From: Penelope pileata
Lineage: Eukaryota > Chordata > Aves > Galliformes > Cracidae
Assembly (NCBI GenBank): GCA_013396635.1
Contig: WBMW01005650.1
Location: forward strand, 1,539,308 to 1,603,307
Direction of reading: 5' to 3'
DNA: 64,000 nt
Under the pieces are notes generated by a model, which was given only the letters and a program-made list of their open reading frames with translations, did not search any database and had not been told where the DNA came from. Position numbers and translations under genes: made by a program. Each line of letters starts with the position of its first letter. The stretch's first letter is position 1. This document shows, in pieces, positions 13,400-27,271 of the stretch.

Positions 13400-16300
13400 T
13401 TGTGTTACTAATGCTGTAGGAAGGGTAGAACCTACTAAATTGCTAACACTACCTATTTGAGGCTTCAAATGTGCACTGGGTATCTGCAGGGTAAGGTGAT
13501 TAAACTGCACGTTTTGCAAGAACCACTAGATGAAGAGTTCATGTTCTGTTGTCACTTCCAATAACATCGGACAATTACATACGGACTAAACAGGCCAAAT
13601 GGTAATAATGGATATGGGGAAGGTGCAGGTTAACTCTCAAATGTAAATGTGTATGCCTGAAGTATACCTTGAGACTGCTACAGCAAAGCATACATCAATG
13701 CACTGTAAATACTAATTGCAATTATTCCACACTATCATTTTAAATACTTTTAAAATACTTTTAGAAGAATTTATTGGAAAAAAAATCCTTATATGCTACT
13801 GATGGTACTTATTTGTAACTGTTTTCACTGAAACGATCTTCAGTATTTTCAAAAATCAGTGGAGTTTCTCCTGTGAAAAACTGCAATATATATATTTTTT
13901 TGCTTACTAATTGCTATTGTAACAATTTGATTTACAAAAAAGTTATCAAAAAGAGTCTTTATTAACAATGCAAACCCATGTTAAAAGCCTTTAATTTGAC
14001 TGCTATACTTTGGGGAAATGACTTGGAACATAAGAGATGTAATTTTGCCTTTAAATGTAATTTTAATTTGGAATTGAACTAATCGATTCTCTAATCCCAC
14101 TCATTAGAATCTAGCAGACAGCTTGATTTTTATATTTCAGTCTGGGTAGATGAACCAGAATTGACTGGGGAAATGATTTTGAACTTCTAGATGCAAGTGT
14201 GCAAGTGGTAGATGTAGTAAGAAAAGTATTGATCAAATTTACCAATAAAGAAATGAAGTGAGATTAAATGCATATTCTCAAACACACCAATTCCCTTAAA
14301 GTATTTTCTTTAATAAATAGATTGCCAATATCAATTCTAAACAGGCTTAGTAGAACAGAATACCAGTATCGTTCGGTGTCTTGTTACCTTAGAAGTAACA
14401 TTGAATATTAATTTCACAATTTTAAACCTGACAAAATGCAGTGCATTTTCAAGTTGATGCATTGTTAATACATTAAAGGTTACAAATGCAGTTACACTCC
14501 CCTGCTTCTGTGCAACCACAACTGTGTTCAGCAAAGATGAATGACAAGAAAATTACATGTTTGGAGAATCAGTTTGCTGCCTCCTGAAGTCCAAAAACAT
14601 AGTAGATTGTGCTTTAATTTACTGGTTTCATGTACAGTAGATCCATGATTTAATAAGGTCACTGTCATTAGATACACCCTGCAGAGCACAGCAAACACAC
14701 AATACAAATTTTCATATGTCAGGCTTTGAACTTAGAAGCACTTTAGGCCTGACAAGTACCAAAATTGCTATTTTTTCTCTAAGTCTCCGCTGAAAGCCCT
14801 AGGTTTCTAGCTGAGACCGAGATTGCAGCCCTTGCTGAGGACAAGCTGCAATTGCTGGGAATAAGGCCTTCAGACCTGTGTATCCCAGCTGTTGAATGAA
14901 ACTCATTCCCTCCGTGGGAATCTAGAAGCTCATACAAAATGACTGGCCAGGAAGGTATTCTTTCATACCAGATGTTCTCTGTCCTGTTCAGAGGGGAACA
15001 TGTAAAATACAATAAGGTTCCATAGCACCATTGGAATATAGAATATTTTTAGAACAATTTCTTTTACTTCTTTTTGTCCTCCTCTCCAGTTCCCTAGCAG
15101 CAGGGGAAAAAAAAATCAAGTTGTTTTTAAACTGTTTTAGAAAACAAGAAAAATTAGCAGTTTAAAACTGTCAAGATTTTCCTCCCTCTTAACAATTTGT
15201 AAGTAGTGTATCATAATCCTGTTATTTATATCCATTAAATCTGGTTAAACTAACAAAAATATAACAGCAGTACACTGCTTTTTTTGTTCACATCCACAAA
15301 TAAAATCTGTAACCTGTATTCGTATCACCTGTGTATACATAATACATTTAAGAATATATAATGACAGAGCCTCAGATAGATAATAGGCGTTTTCAATGCA
15401 TTGCATTCAGACATCTGAATTACCATTACGTAAAATAAATAATAAGAATAATGTTAGAGCAGAGGTTGGCAATAATTCTGCTAAGATGAACTATCTCTAT
15501 TTTGCAAATATAAACCACCAACACAACTGCATAGCAGGGTACACCAACAAACGTGCTAACAACAAAAACTAGAAGATATTATAATTTATATTACTCCAAG
15601 ATTCTCATGCATACAAAAGATTCAAGCAGAGGTTTCCTGGCTGCATATCACCTTCTCTAATATTTTACCCCTGTTTTCCCACTCAGAAACCTTCAGTCCC
15701 AACTGGATAATGTTTATGATCATCTCCATTTTATTGTTGGGCTTCAAGCAGTGTTGGGCTCAAGCAGAACGTTTAGCAGCCCCTATTCCTGCTGCAAGCA
15801 GTCCAACAAGTTTAAATGAAGTATTTTGAACATGCTCTCAACAAGCACTATCTTTTTGGATGCCTGGTGTAAACAGGAAGCAATTCTCAATTTCATGGAG
15901 ACAGTATAGAAATATCCCAGAGTTTCAAATCTTTCAAATATGCAAAACCCATTAACTCTTATGTATGTTTGCAAACAAAGAGAAAAATAATTTTCTTACA
16001 TTGTAGATTCAGAAGGATCAGGATTACAGTTTCTACCTTTGTCCTCACAAAAATTAACTTAGTCATATACCTGTACAATGAGTTTTGCCAGTAGCTACTG
16101 GGACCTGTTTTATCCTCTAAAGAAAATTAGAAGGAAATTCCCTCAGAACAGAAAGATTCATCATGTAGGTCCAAACATATAGTATCTCATGTGCACTGAT
16201 AGAAACAAATCAACTGTTAAAAATTTTTAGACTAAAGCTGCATCCCGTTAATGAGCTGCTACAAAATAAGAAAATAAAACAAGATATTCACCTAAATATA

Positions 16301-17386
16301 GCTCGGTTTTAAGGAGCATGTATAATTAAGAAATAATTAGTAATGACCTGAGTAAACCAGCAGACAAATACAGCAAGATTTTTATCATTTACATGTTAAC
16401 AAAACAACACCAACTAAAATTTCCATCATGTTCCAAGTCTTTTCATACAGTGCTTTCTATTTGTAGCTGTAGTCCCCTACAACTTTCTTGCCCATTGGCT
16501 ATTACGCATTGAAAAAGATCTGAAAGAGAAAAGATTTCAACAAAGAAGAATCCCTTTTATTTTCCATGAGTGCTTTCACCACAGTAGACTAATAAGGGGA
16601 AAATGGAGACTCTTAAAGCCCTGCTTGCAGTGGGTAGTGTTGCCAACTCTCACGTTGTGGAGTTTCATTATGCTTGTTGGCTTTCTTAAAGCTCCACCTA
16701 TCACGTCCTGTCATATTTTCCTTTTAAAGAGACAAATAAGTAACTGACAAAGAGACCTTGAACATTCAGGTGCTGTGGATCAAAAAAAGCTCAGAAACCA
16801 GATTAAAAGGATCCCAATGTATCAGTGTAAAATTTTCAGGAAAGCTTTGGGGACCTTGCGTATTTTAAATTCTTTGGACTGGTAATGCTTCAGATGGTGA
16901 AAGTAAGATAATTAAGGGTCAGTTACTAAATCTCCACAAATAACTGAGAAATGCTGCAATCAAGAAATAATCATAGTGCACATTTATGTTTCTGCATAGA
17001 TATATTCTTGTGCACGTGCCTGTAGGTATTTAAGTAGAGCAGAAAAGCAGCCTGCACGTACAGACATGTGCAACAGACTGAAGTGCAGCTGTACTTTCAA
17101 AGTGGGGTGACTATTTTCTTTCTGATTGGTAAATGTTGTCAGTCAGAACTATATTCACAAAATACGCATTTTCTTACACTTCATTTCTTGTAAACACTAC
17201 AGAATTCACCTATGTTGCAAGAAGGGAATGGATTCCGTTTGTGCAGTATCAGTCATTTTGTTAACTCAGGTCCAACTCTGGGGAAAAATTACACTCTTAG
17301 CACGGTGGCACTGCAACTAGCTAATTGCCATCAGTGTGGTGACAGATACACAGGTGATATACTTGCCCAAAAAATAAAATAAATAA

Positions 17387-17403
17387 TTTTTTTTTTTTTT
17401 TTT
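17387..17403. repeat. Poly-T run (17 bases)
   Basis: Seventeen consecutive T on the plus strand, preceded by an A-rich tract and followed by AAAAA. The junction may fold weakly. No associated gene copy was recognised. Confidence 0.9.
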
Positions 17404-18366
17404 AAAAAGATGACAAGTGGATTCTGGTCTACAACCATCATTTTTAAAAAATTTCTTCTTACAGCCCACAGAAACTTTTCGCATGATTTCAACAATGGAG
17501 ACTTCATGGCCCATAATACTACTGCTTCTCAAAGTCTCTTGGAGACATAGGAAAAATATATAACAGTAATTACGTCATAGTAGAGGCCTTATGAAATAAT
17601 GACATCATATTAGGGCTCCTAAATGTTGATGCAAGAAGAAGTAGGTGAAGAAAGGTTGGCTTTTGAAGATAACTTACCTGAATATATTTTAATATTTCAT
17701 AAACCAAGTGCTAGGCTTTTCCAGGCATCCATATGCTTCTTAATATGTTTAATTTGACTGAAGAGATATACAATTGAAAAAGTGCTAGAGTGTAATTAAA
17801 ACTCCCTTCTCCATCAAATATCATCGCATGTCATCTACCTGGGTTGTTTCATCAGACTGAAGAAAAGGCAGGCTCTTGTAGCAAGTAATCCAAAGTCCAG
17901 GGTTTCCAAAACATGGGTTTCTAAAGTAATTTATTTCTGAACACGTCAGAGTAGAATGAGAAATCAGAACAGCTTTTGCAAAGACAGTGGAAAGGGTTCT
18001 ATACAATAACAAATGTGTGCTTAGATGATGGTTGCACGTGCCCCTAGAGATTTATAAAGAGCATAAATCAGGTCAGTATGTCTGAATAAGGAAATGCAGA
18101 GGGTGTAGAAAAAGTGTAAGTGAAGGAAATAAAAAGCCAAGACAGATTGGGAGTAGAAAGGTTATGGAATGAAGTTAAAAGTGCAAGGGGAAAAAAAGAT
18201 CCAAAAAGGTGGAAAATGAAAAGAAGATTGGAGGAGAGGATAAGAGAAGTAATATGATTTTCTTCAGGTGCCTAAGGAACAAGAGGTCAGAAAGGAGACA
18301 GAAGGTCCTCTAGCTGCTGAGAAGAAATTATTGACATAAAGATATAATGAATTCATAGGCTTAGTT

Positions 18367-18425
18367 AAAAAAAAGAAGTAAAGGAAGTAAAGGAAGGAAG
18401 TGAAGGAAATAAAGGAAGTAAAGAG
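18367..18425. repeat. GAAGTAAAG-type purine microsatellite
   Basis: Imperfect repeats of AAGGAAGTA and AAGGAAATA form a pure purine-plus-T stretch on the plus strand. In the CDH13 transcript this is a pyrimidine-rich tract. It adjoins a wider GA-rich region from about 18080. Confidence 0.8.
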
Positions 18426-19866
18426 TCATTACAGATCATGCTTCAGTTTTAATTAAAAATAATAATAATTTTTAAAAAACCATAGAACGTTACAGACCCA
18501 CATTTCCAAGATGAAGAAACAGAAATAGAAATCAAGGTCTTTCTAGCAACAAGAACATTAAGGTTCTGAACTTTGGTCAAAAAGGCTCATTTGAGAGATG
18601 TTCAGACTCTGCAGCTTAAGGAAACCTTTTCTAACAGCATCATGTATTTACACAGAGTAGAAACACTGAGGGACTTTTTATCAAAACCAAGTCCTAAAAC
18701 CAGACACGTGATTTTGATGGAAGGGGGAAAAAATGTTTCATTCAATGTTTTTGCATACTTAGCAAAGGATCAAGAACCTCAGAACTTGTGCACTTATTCC
18801 AGGAAAATAAATAGGGAATATACACATAGTATGTAGGTGCAGATGAAGTAGGACATCCCACTCATAAATACCTCCCTATTCACAAACACATGATTAATAG
18901 ATTCTGCTTAAACTATGGTTAACTGGAACAATGCCAATGTATCAAAATGGACTCAAGGAAAGTTTTTGAACAGAACAAGATTTCCTAAGCAAGTTGTTTG
19001 ACTCGCTCCAACTGAAAAGTATTCCAATTTTTCCTCTAAACTTCTAAACTGCATCTTTGAGTACAGGAGTGTAAACAGGCACATCTGTGCACACAGCAGA
19101 TAAAAATGTGACAAACGGTGTAGTACTATGCTACACAAAGTGATGGGGGGTACAGACCTAGGCTGCAAGAGCTCACTTTGTCCTTCCCTCCACTCCATTC
19201 AGAGCTGACATGCCCTGGCCAGAGGTGCAACACGTCAGTAGCCTGCAAAACTGCTGCCCTGTCCATCACTGTAAGGCTGGGAACAATAATCTATATTTGC
19301 AAAGCACGACACGCTGCTTCCCTTGGCTGTAGGAAAACTGTATCTGGGAAAAGGGCAGCATTGTCTTTCCAGGTATATATGCTACGCCTGGAACATTCAA
19401 CCTTAAGCAAGAAATATTGATAGTTGCTATTATACAAGCAGACAAAGAAAATAAACAAACAGATCATGCTGCAGAGAGAAACGACATCATGACAACATTA
19501 AAATGCCTTAAAACACAATTAATATAAAATAACAAAAAGAGTTTCATGGTCTATTAACATTAAATGACAAAAATGTTATTAATCTCCGCTTGTTTTTCTG
19601 AACACATCGTTTTTCTTGTCAGGAGTAGGGTTCTGTTGGCAAGTAATATTAATAGAAAAAGAAAACAAAATCAAACATGAAACCAAATTTTGCCTCATTT
19701 ATTACTGTCTCAGTATACTCTAATCTTTCTTTATTTCCTACTGCTGTGCATTTCCACCTTCCACTCCTCAATAAAAAATGCTGATTTTGCCTGGTATTTG
19801 GAATCTGAGTTATTTTTAGCATGGAAATCCAAGACCACTACCTTCCCTTCACAGTTATGGGTTACG

Positions 19867-19921
19867 AACATATACATATATACATATAATATATTATATA
19901 TATGTATAAAATACATATATT
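19867..19921. repeat. AT-rich (ATAC/TATA)n palindromic tract
   Basis: Alternating ATACATATA and TATATGTATA motifs give a stretch of self-complementary A/T sequence that could form cruciforms or slip. It resembles a decayed TA/TACA microsatellite. Confidence 0.8.
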
Positions 19922-22900
19922 TTCCCTTTAATGAAACTTTATTCTGTTCCTCCTACAAATGACACAACTGTGCTGTTGAACCTCAGGAACGTCAAAGCCA
20001 TGCAAGTAGTTAGATCTAAGAATAAATCATATGCCCTCTAACAAAACCAACTGTTGACTCTTGTATGCTTTCTGCGTATGAGGATGCTGGTGGTTTCTGA
20101 AATGAATCATGGTACCCTGCTGATATCTCATAACATTAAAATCTACAGCATATACTGAATAGACAATTTACAGCAAAAAAAAAAATAAAATGAACAAGCT
20201 ATTGTAAATTAGAGAGTTTATACAAAATAAATATCTTGTTCCCTTAAGACAAAATGGGAAAAGATACATAACAACAACATGAATTTTAACTTGACCTCCT
20301 GTCAGATTTACATTTTATCCAATAGAAAAACCTTTGAAAAAAGAGATATTCCCAGGAGTTTGACATCCTATTTATTTCCCAGCTGTGCAAGCAACTATTT
20401 AAATCTTAGTTTTAAGAAGTTTGATTCTATGAAAAATTTATATGCTGAAATATTTATGTACACAGTTATGGTGATCACCTTGTTTTTCACCTCGGTGAAC
20501 AACAAACGCTAAAAGCCTCCCATGAACTCCGAAGTCTGCCCGTATATTTAATTGAACCATCTAGACTTTTGATTCTGTTGGGTTTGTTTGTATTACTGCA
20601 TTTCTGTTTTCAGCTTCAATGAAATATTTACTAATACTTAATCTTGCCATTTTATAATCTCAATGGAAAAAAAAGATTTAAAAAGATATCTGTTTTTCTC
20701 CAATTAGGGCATCATCTTTACACGTCTCCCATCTCTAAATCTATTTGTTACAGCAGAACAGGAAGCAGGATTTTTTTTGACTAATCCATAACTCTTATTT
20801 TTTAGATCAAAAGTATTTTTTATGTTGATTGATTCATTTACTTCACCCTTTACCCATACAAGTAAACACAGTGCTTAGTCCTGAACAATCGTATTAGAAA
20901 CAAAGATCAGTACTAAGTCAGCACCATCAGAATGAAGATGAAGTTTCCATAAGATCCGTAGAGTCCTCTCTAATACCATGCCATTTTATAGATTGAGTTT
21001 CATTGGAGATTACAGAGATCAACAGCAGGTTGTTAAGCTCTCGTTAAGAGAGACACAAATCAAGCACCACAAACCCACTGAGCTCCATCAGCTACAGAAC
21101 TTGCACGGTCACAGATACACGGCATCAACCTAATGCACTGCCAACAGTGATGAAACTTTGCTGCTATGAAACCTTTAGCTGCACTGAAAGTTTTAGAAAG
21201 CAACACAGCTTGCTTACTGGAAAGTCCTTGTAGGGATAGCCAAGCTTCAAGCAGTGCTGCCTGGGAAGAACCTAATGGTGCTTTCTCAGTCAGCGTTCCT
21301 TTCTCTTTGCGAAGCCAAAGTATGAAATTTATTCAAAACAGTCACCTCAAAATTTACCCAGTGCTCACAACACATGAACACTTTACTGCACATATATATT
21401 ATACTTTTTCTCTATATTGGCATTTCATGCATTCTCTACATATATAATGTAGGCTAGAGAACATTTTCATTTCCAGAATTTTCATTTGTATGCCAGTTGA
21501 TCTATCTACAACTCATTTATATACATTTCTAGCTTATTAATAATCATAGCCAATAACTATGCAAGAACTACTCTTCTTTTTTTCCAGTGGAATTTCCTTT
21601 CTTTTAGTACTGATGAATGATCAGAATTCCTCCCTGGCAAGAAAGGTGGACAAATCCACCATGATTTCGAGCTTTTTTGATAAAACACAAGCAGTTTGGG
21701 AGTGCTGATATTTTGATAGGCTTTCTCAGTGTATCATTTATGTTTTAATTAAGTCAAACACAGTTTACTGAAATTTACATCTCCACAAGACTCTTCGTCT
21801 CACGGATTGCTGAGAGCCTTCTCTTTTCCAGGAAATTAGTGGGCATGACAGAGGTCTGACCTTCCCCAGCAATAATTGGTTTCAGCTCAAGACAGAGCAC
21901 ATCACTTATATTTCATAGAATTCTGTGTGCAGATAAAAAAGATAAAAACACAGTTCAGACCAGTCTTAAAATTACAAGTAAATCTTTTCCTTCTCAAAGT
22001 TGGAGAGAAACATGCCTATGTGTACTCTATCTCCATGCTGCATATTGCAGAGATTCAGTATCAGGGCAGGTGAAATTGTTCCGAAAAAGATGTGCCTGCA
22101 GTAAGCTGGACTTGCATAGAAGACAAATTCATTGTTCTGTACAGGACAATTTACAGCTGTTTACTTCTAGGTATTTGTACTACTGTATTACTTTTATTAT
22201 CTGCAAAGATGCATTCAAATACTCAAACACCTTTGTCACAAAACACTCCTAGGCAAGTTAGTTTTCTTTATGCCTGTGAAGCATTTCCCTTTTTTGTTCC
22301 CTACTGAGCTCAGAAATAGAGCCCAGGACTGAAAGCATCGCTGTAAATGTCTGGCTCAGTCACAGAAACAAGAGCCTGATGTAACCTGAACTGATGCAGT
22401 TCACATTGAAGATTTGGTTGCTGTTCATTGGTCTGAATTCTTTAGCCTGTTCTCAGTCTACTTGTTATCCAATGTACAGAAGCAGCAACACATACTGAAT
22501 ATTCCTAATCTGCTTTTCAGTACTGTTAGACAAACTCTTATGAATATCTCAGTCTATCAGTTACAAGGCATCCTTTCACAGAAGTGTGATGTCATTTAAA
22601 AAAAAAAAAGGCAAAAAAGTTGAAAGCTGACTTCACACCTCTGCTTATTAACTATTTTCTAAAGTAAATAAAGCTCTTCAATTATAAAAAATAATTAAAA
22701 CTAACTCTTCATTAACAGTTCAAATTGCATAGGTAAACCTAGTCACAGCTCTCATTTTCACACTGTCACTGAATGGTTCTATCAAAATTCTTCATATTGT
22801 GTTTGCAAAGGATCACTTTCTGATTATTTCTCTTTCACACATATTGCAGCTGTGAAAAGACCCTTTGATGATGACTATGTCTTGACACCTAACTGGAAGC

Positions 22901-25900
22901 CAGCCGTTGACTGGCTGGCATTCTGCCACTGATGCTCAGCAGGACTGGACTGCAGCAAGGATTCCTTGGGTAATGGCAAGTGACATAGTGACAGTCCTTG
23001 GTCCTGTCCAGGGACGTGCCTAGGAAGGAAGGAACGCCTAACCAAAATTTCATAAATTAGCATTAAAAAGGTCATGGAATTGCATTCCTGTATCTTCTGG
23101 ACATATCTAATCTCTGAATAAATAACAAAATGCAGTTTTTTAACTTCACAATTTTTGTCATCTCAAGCATAGCAATCAACATATTCAACTCTATGTGCTT
23201 TTACTTGCATGGAAACACCTTGCCTGTGGACATATTATCTGTGTAAGTATGAAGTTTGGAAAAAAAACTCCATGTTTTTAATTAACATATAACCACTGTA
23301 TTTCACACAGTCTTCATTGGCATTGTATTTGAACTTTTGTTTCCCAATTCACTAGTCTTTTTTTCCACACTAAATACAATCAGATTTCCTACCTCACTGG
23401 AATTCTTTGGTTCTGTCTTTGCAGCTCATGTTAGCACAACTTAACTCTTTTGATATTTTGCTAAAAGATGAAGCTGAAAGTCAGTAATATTCCTGCTCTG
23501 CTGGAATCACATAATACTGTAAAACTGAGATATACTCAGAATTTCCCAGATTATTGGAATTTTATAGATGATATATACCTCACTGATTTGAGCTACAAAA
23601 TGCATCCTCCCCAAATTTTTGTATGTTTTTAAACATCTGCAATTGCCAATACTAATAAATGATCTACCATTGTCTGAAATTTCCAGCTAGTCTTATTTGT
23701 TCAAATCTTGAGGGAAAGCCTAAGACATTATTTTTGATAGCATATTTGTACATTTTTTCTCACACTAAATAGGGGCTGTAGGCAACCTGCTTATCTCACC
23801 AAGCCAGAAACAATTCAATAATATAGCCACAGTCTGCTTAAGCCCTTTCTTCAGATCACCACTTAGTATTTTCACCTAGAAGCTGTAGCAAGACCCAAAT
23901 AAAACCATTCAATGTAAATCCATTGTTTTACTCTGATCCAGAGAATCCTTTTAAGATGTTCTTCATTAGACCTCTTTAGAGAATTAAAAAAAAGAGAGAG
24001 ACAATTACTATACTTTCTCCTAAAACAATCCATCTTTGCTGAGCATAGCAACATCCTTACCTCCTCCTGCACTTGTTCACAAAGAAGCTTTCACTTAAAA
24101 CTAGCTGACATTCTCCAACCTTTAAGAAGATACCCCACGAAGTTAAGGGGACAAACACACTAGAAGAATCTACCAATTTCCATTGGCAAATAGGATTTCA
24201 ACAGCATAGTTTTATATCAATGAGAAAAAAATTACTAATGGCTAATTTCAATGTGGCTTTTGGACTGCCACCCAGCCTCCTTTGACACAGCTTCATTTCC
24301 TCAACAGAAACCAACACATTTTGAAATGTGTGAGTGGTTAAGTCATATTCACTATGACAGTTCATCTCCCTTGACATTAATATCTTGTTGTATTTTCACA
24401 TACTTGTCCATTTTTGAACAATTTAACTAATTTCATATAAAACAACTGATAAATCAATCAAGTCTGCTTTGGGAAAGAGCCTGGTTGTGAGGGCCAAGTC
24501 ATTAAGGCAGCTCCTTTACATTCCTCTTTCCAGCTTGATTTTTTTTGCAATTAAATAAAATATAAACTCATCTGAAAATGTAACTACCGTGCAACTGGGT
24601 TGCAGCAGATATGCTTTGACAGCCCGTGTATCTCAGATTTTCTCCATTTTAAAATGTTTTCTATCCTTTACTAAAAATAAAATAATTAAACAGTGGAAAG
24701 TGGCAATTAACTCAGACAATCAATGGCTTTCTGAGTTGAATTCAGTTGTCCTCTAATTTAGTCATTTTTCTCTTGTAATGAATATCATAGGGAAAAGTCC
24801 TACATGCTTTTCAGTATTCCTCCAGGATAAACAGGGCAGGAAAAAGCATTTCTGAACATTCAATGACACAAAGAACAACACATTTTTATAATAGATTAAA
24901 TATCCTTAGCTAATTTAAAATGTTTTGAGGCACGTGGATGGTAAAAGCTGCAAAATTCTATGCAGTACTGAGATCACCAAAGCTCTATTTTCTGCCCTAT
25001 TAGCATATGCTTTAATTCTCATCCCTTGAGTACATACATACCAAGAATAAGAAATACATCAGTGCTAATGCACAGAGCAGCCTTCTGTGTAGCTGGAATG
25101 ATTCAAACAAATTTCGTGGAGATCTGTTCTTTCCTTGTTTGCCCTTTGCTTTGAACTTAATCTTTAAGGACATCAATACTGGGGGGGAAGGGGGCATGAC
25201 ACATTAAAAAAACATTAAACTTTTGACAAAAATCTAAGAGTCTTCACAATAATTCATCTTTAAATGTATCAAGGAAATCAAGGAGAAAATCCTGCTGCCT
25301 TCCTGACACCATACTACATCTTTTTTGGAAAAAAAATGGGCTAGATTCAAAGACAAACTAAATTAATTTGAGGATTCTCATTCTGCAGAACTTTTCAACT
25401 GTACTTAGCACAACAGGATGCCAGTGAGCATGCTGAGCAGAGTGCTATATAACAGGTTAGGAAGCACTGCAGCCTATTAGGATATACATTTGCATTGCTC
25501 TGGATAATCTACTACACTGCACTATTTGTATATAATTTGCATTGCTTCAAAAAGGCTCCTCTAGGGAAATGTTTTTGTCTTAATTTAAGTGTATGCTTTG
25601 CCAGATCAGATAGGAGGGCCATTTGTGGTTTGATGCATTAGGTTGAAAAGACTACTATGATTTTCCAGTAAAAAAAAAATATTCAAGGTTTATACTGAAT
25701 ACATTAAAGTAGAAAGTCATTATGATAAAATAAGAAACAGCTGGAAAATGAAGACAAAAAACAGTATTATAAACAGAAACTGCAATGTTTCTCTTTTAAG
25801 GACAGCAGCAACTACTGTAAATCCTATGCAAGCGGTTACCATATATTTCACTGTAAAGCCAGATGAGAAATAGATGTTTAAGTGCTGAAAACCAACACTC

Positions 25901-26837
25901 GGTAAATTTTTTGCAGCGCTTTTTGAGCAAGCATGCCTAGTCATCTAACAAGCAAATTCTTCCAGAGGAGGAGAGAAACAGCACTGAAACCAGATGTACT
26001 GATTACTACACAGCAGAAGACAAAACCAAGAGGCTGGGGACAGAAGTCAGAACTGTCACCGGTCCCACATGGCTGGAGGACCACACGCTCTCCTCTGCAT
26101 GAGGTCAGACTCTCCATGCTGGGGCAGAAGTGGTAACATGCAAATCCCCTAATAGTTTTGAATCCAGCTACTCATCTATGATAAAGTGTCAAGACACAAT
26201 TTATCTGAGGGCGCATTTCCAGAGGTAGGAAGAAAATGTGACTTTACAGATCCTCTATGCATTTCAAGACATAATGATGCAGTTATTTTACAGGTATCCG
26301 AGATCATTTGTTCAATGGGGAGAAACATAACATTTATTGACAATGACAGGAATCCTTCATAAAACCTTCTTTGAAGACATGTATTTGACAGTGATGTATC
26401 TGCTAACATTCTCATATTAACAGAATCCTCTGTAGACAAATTAAAACATATCCATTACAGTAAAATGGATGTGAATAGTGTAATCCATTGACAACTTGAC
26501 AATAAAAAAAAAGGAAGAATAACCATGTGGTACCTTAGAGACAACTTCCCAAAAAAAACTCCTTTTGTCCAAACATAATTTTGTATTCACAAATCAAAAG
26601 CATACACAATTTTCAGACAGTACTTCCACTAAAGATAAATGGCAGAAATTGAATGCAGAAAGAAAAGGGGAGTTTTGACTGCCTGTAAAAATACACGCAT
26701 TTACAATTTCCAAGGGATAAATAGTTCTTCTGGAAATTTTATAGGATAGTGTCTTGCAATTTAGTCTTCAGTAACTGCAGTCCTTTCAAAAGTTCATACA
26801 CATTGAAAAGTGTATATTACCAACGTAGAAGCAGAGA

Positions 26838-26868
26838 GTTATTCCATTGCTACGAGTACTCACCTCAT
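26838..26868 (-). repeat. Exon B donor region, member 1 of a dispersed direct repeat
   Basis: This segment covers the last five bases of exon B, the GTGAGT donor and 20 more intron bases. It pairs with the copy at 27272-27301, about 0.43 kb away in the same orientation. Confidence 0.8.
26858..26863 (-). other. Splice donor of exon B (GAG|GTGAGT)
   Basis: The minus strand reads TATGAG then GTGAGT, close to the ideal U1 pairing site. A close copy of the surrounding 31 bases lies at 27272-27301, where the +1 and +5 G are changed. Confidence 0.93.
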
Positions 26869-27016
26869 AATTGGCAATTGCTTCTCTATCCAAGGCTCGG
26901 GTCACAGAAACTTCCCCGCTGATCTCATTGATTCTAAAAATTCCTTTGGGGTCTTGATCTACTCCCTTACCCGAGAGCCGAAACTTTGCTCCCTCTGTCC
27001 CTTCACTGCTGATGAC
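26864..27016 (-). CDS. CDH13: T-cadherin coding exon B: central and C-terminal part of EC1
   Basis: This 153-base exon encodes 51 residues in phase 0 with no stop, starting VISSEGTEGA and ending DREAIANYE. It continues directly from ...SVGK of exon A and corresponds to mature residues 24-74 of the first extracellular cadherin repeat. Recognisable blocks are KFRLSGKGVDQDPKGIFRIN, then SVSVTR-like EVSVTR, then LDRE at exon residues 42-45. In LDRE the Asp and Glu (mature 66 and 68) are expected ligands for calcium between EC1 and EC2. GKGVDQ-PKGIFRIN matches mammalian T-cadherin as I recall it, while the first ten residues differ clearly. No HAV adhesion motif is present, as expected for T-cadherin. 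The exon has an AG acceptor and a near-perfect GTGAGT donor. The next exon should encode the EC1-EC2 junction with a DQNDN-type motif and was not found down to position 1. Confidence 0.96.
26882..26893 (-). other. CDH13: LDRE calcium-binding motif of EC1
   Basis: These four codons read Leu-Asp-Arg-Glu. In cadherin repeats the acidic residues of LDRE help coordinate the calcium ions that stiffen the junction with the next repeat. The motif is intact here, which supports a functional EC1 and argues against a pseudogene. Confidence 0.92.
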
Positions 27017-27040
27017 CTGCATGGCAGAAAACAAAAAGTT
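27017..27040 (-). other. Splice acceptor of exon B
   Basis: The minus strand reads CTTTTTGTTTTCTGCC, a good pyrimidine tract, followed by ATGCAG directly before GTCATC of the exon. The AG is at 27018-27017. The A-rich tract at 27362-27402 is about 350 bases further upstream in transcript sense. Confidence 0.92.
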
Positions 27041-27271
27041 ACAGGTCATATTAATGTTTTTAAAATCATTCTAAACCCATATAAGTAATTACAATTTTTA
27101 TCCTAAAGTTGAGGTATATTCCCTGTCAATAAAATGAAAGTATAAAACATGGCTTCAATCATTCAGAAAACACTCTGCAATTCTCTTGTAAAGCCATGGA
27201 AAAGCTAGTCAAGTTCTTGGTCAGTTGCTATCTTATCTTTACTGTCTTCTATTTCACTACTTAAAGTTTCT

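Larger units (their letters stand above)
1..26863 (-). other. CDH13: CDH13 intron after exon B (5' part, continues beyond the window)
   Basis: No exon was recognised here. The stretch contains a CR1 end at 6.7 kb, poly-A runs near 7.77 and 11.56 kb, a poly-T run at 17.39 kb and GA-rich tracts at 12.2 and 18.1-18.4 kb. It also holds small palindromes at 4.8, 7.95, 8.1, 12.8, 13.4 and 19.9 kb. The remainder is AT-rich, apparently unique sequence. The many 60-96 codon ORFs show no recognisable protein similarity. The exon encoding the EC1-EC2 junction must lie beyond position 1. Confidence 0.85.

Noticed and set aside
22899..22919. Inverted repeat GCCAGCC / GGCTGGC with a 7-base loop
   Set aside because: Arms of seven bases are expected several times in 64 kb by chance, and nothing nearby gives it a role.
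26786..27049. Reading the minus-strand frame around exon B as one 87-codon protein
   Set aside because: Only 26864-27016 is exon. The parts before VISS and after ANYE are intron sequence read through the splice sites.
26810..27088. Open frame of 92 codons on the plus strand across exon B
   Set aside because: It is the antisense shadow of the T-cadherin exon, whose minus-strand reading matches a known protein and has splice sites.
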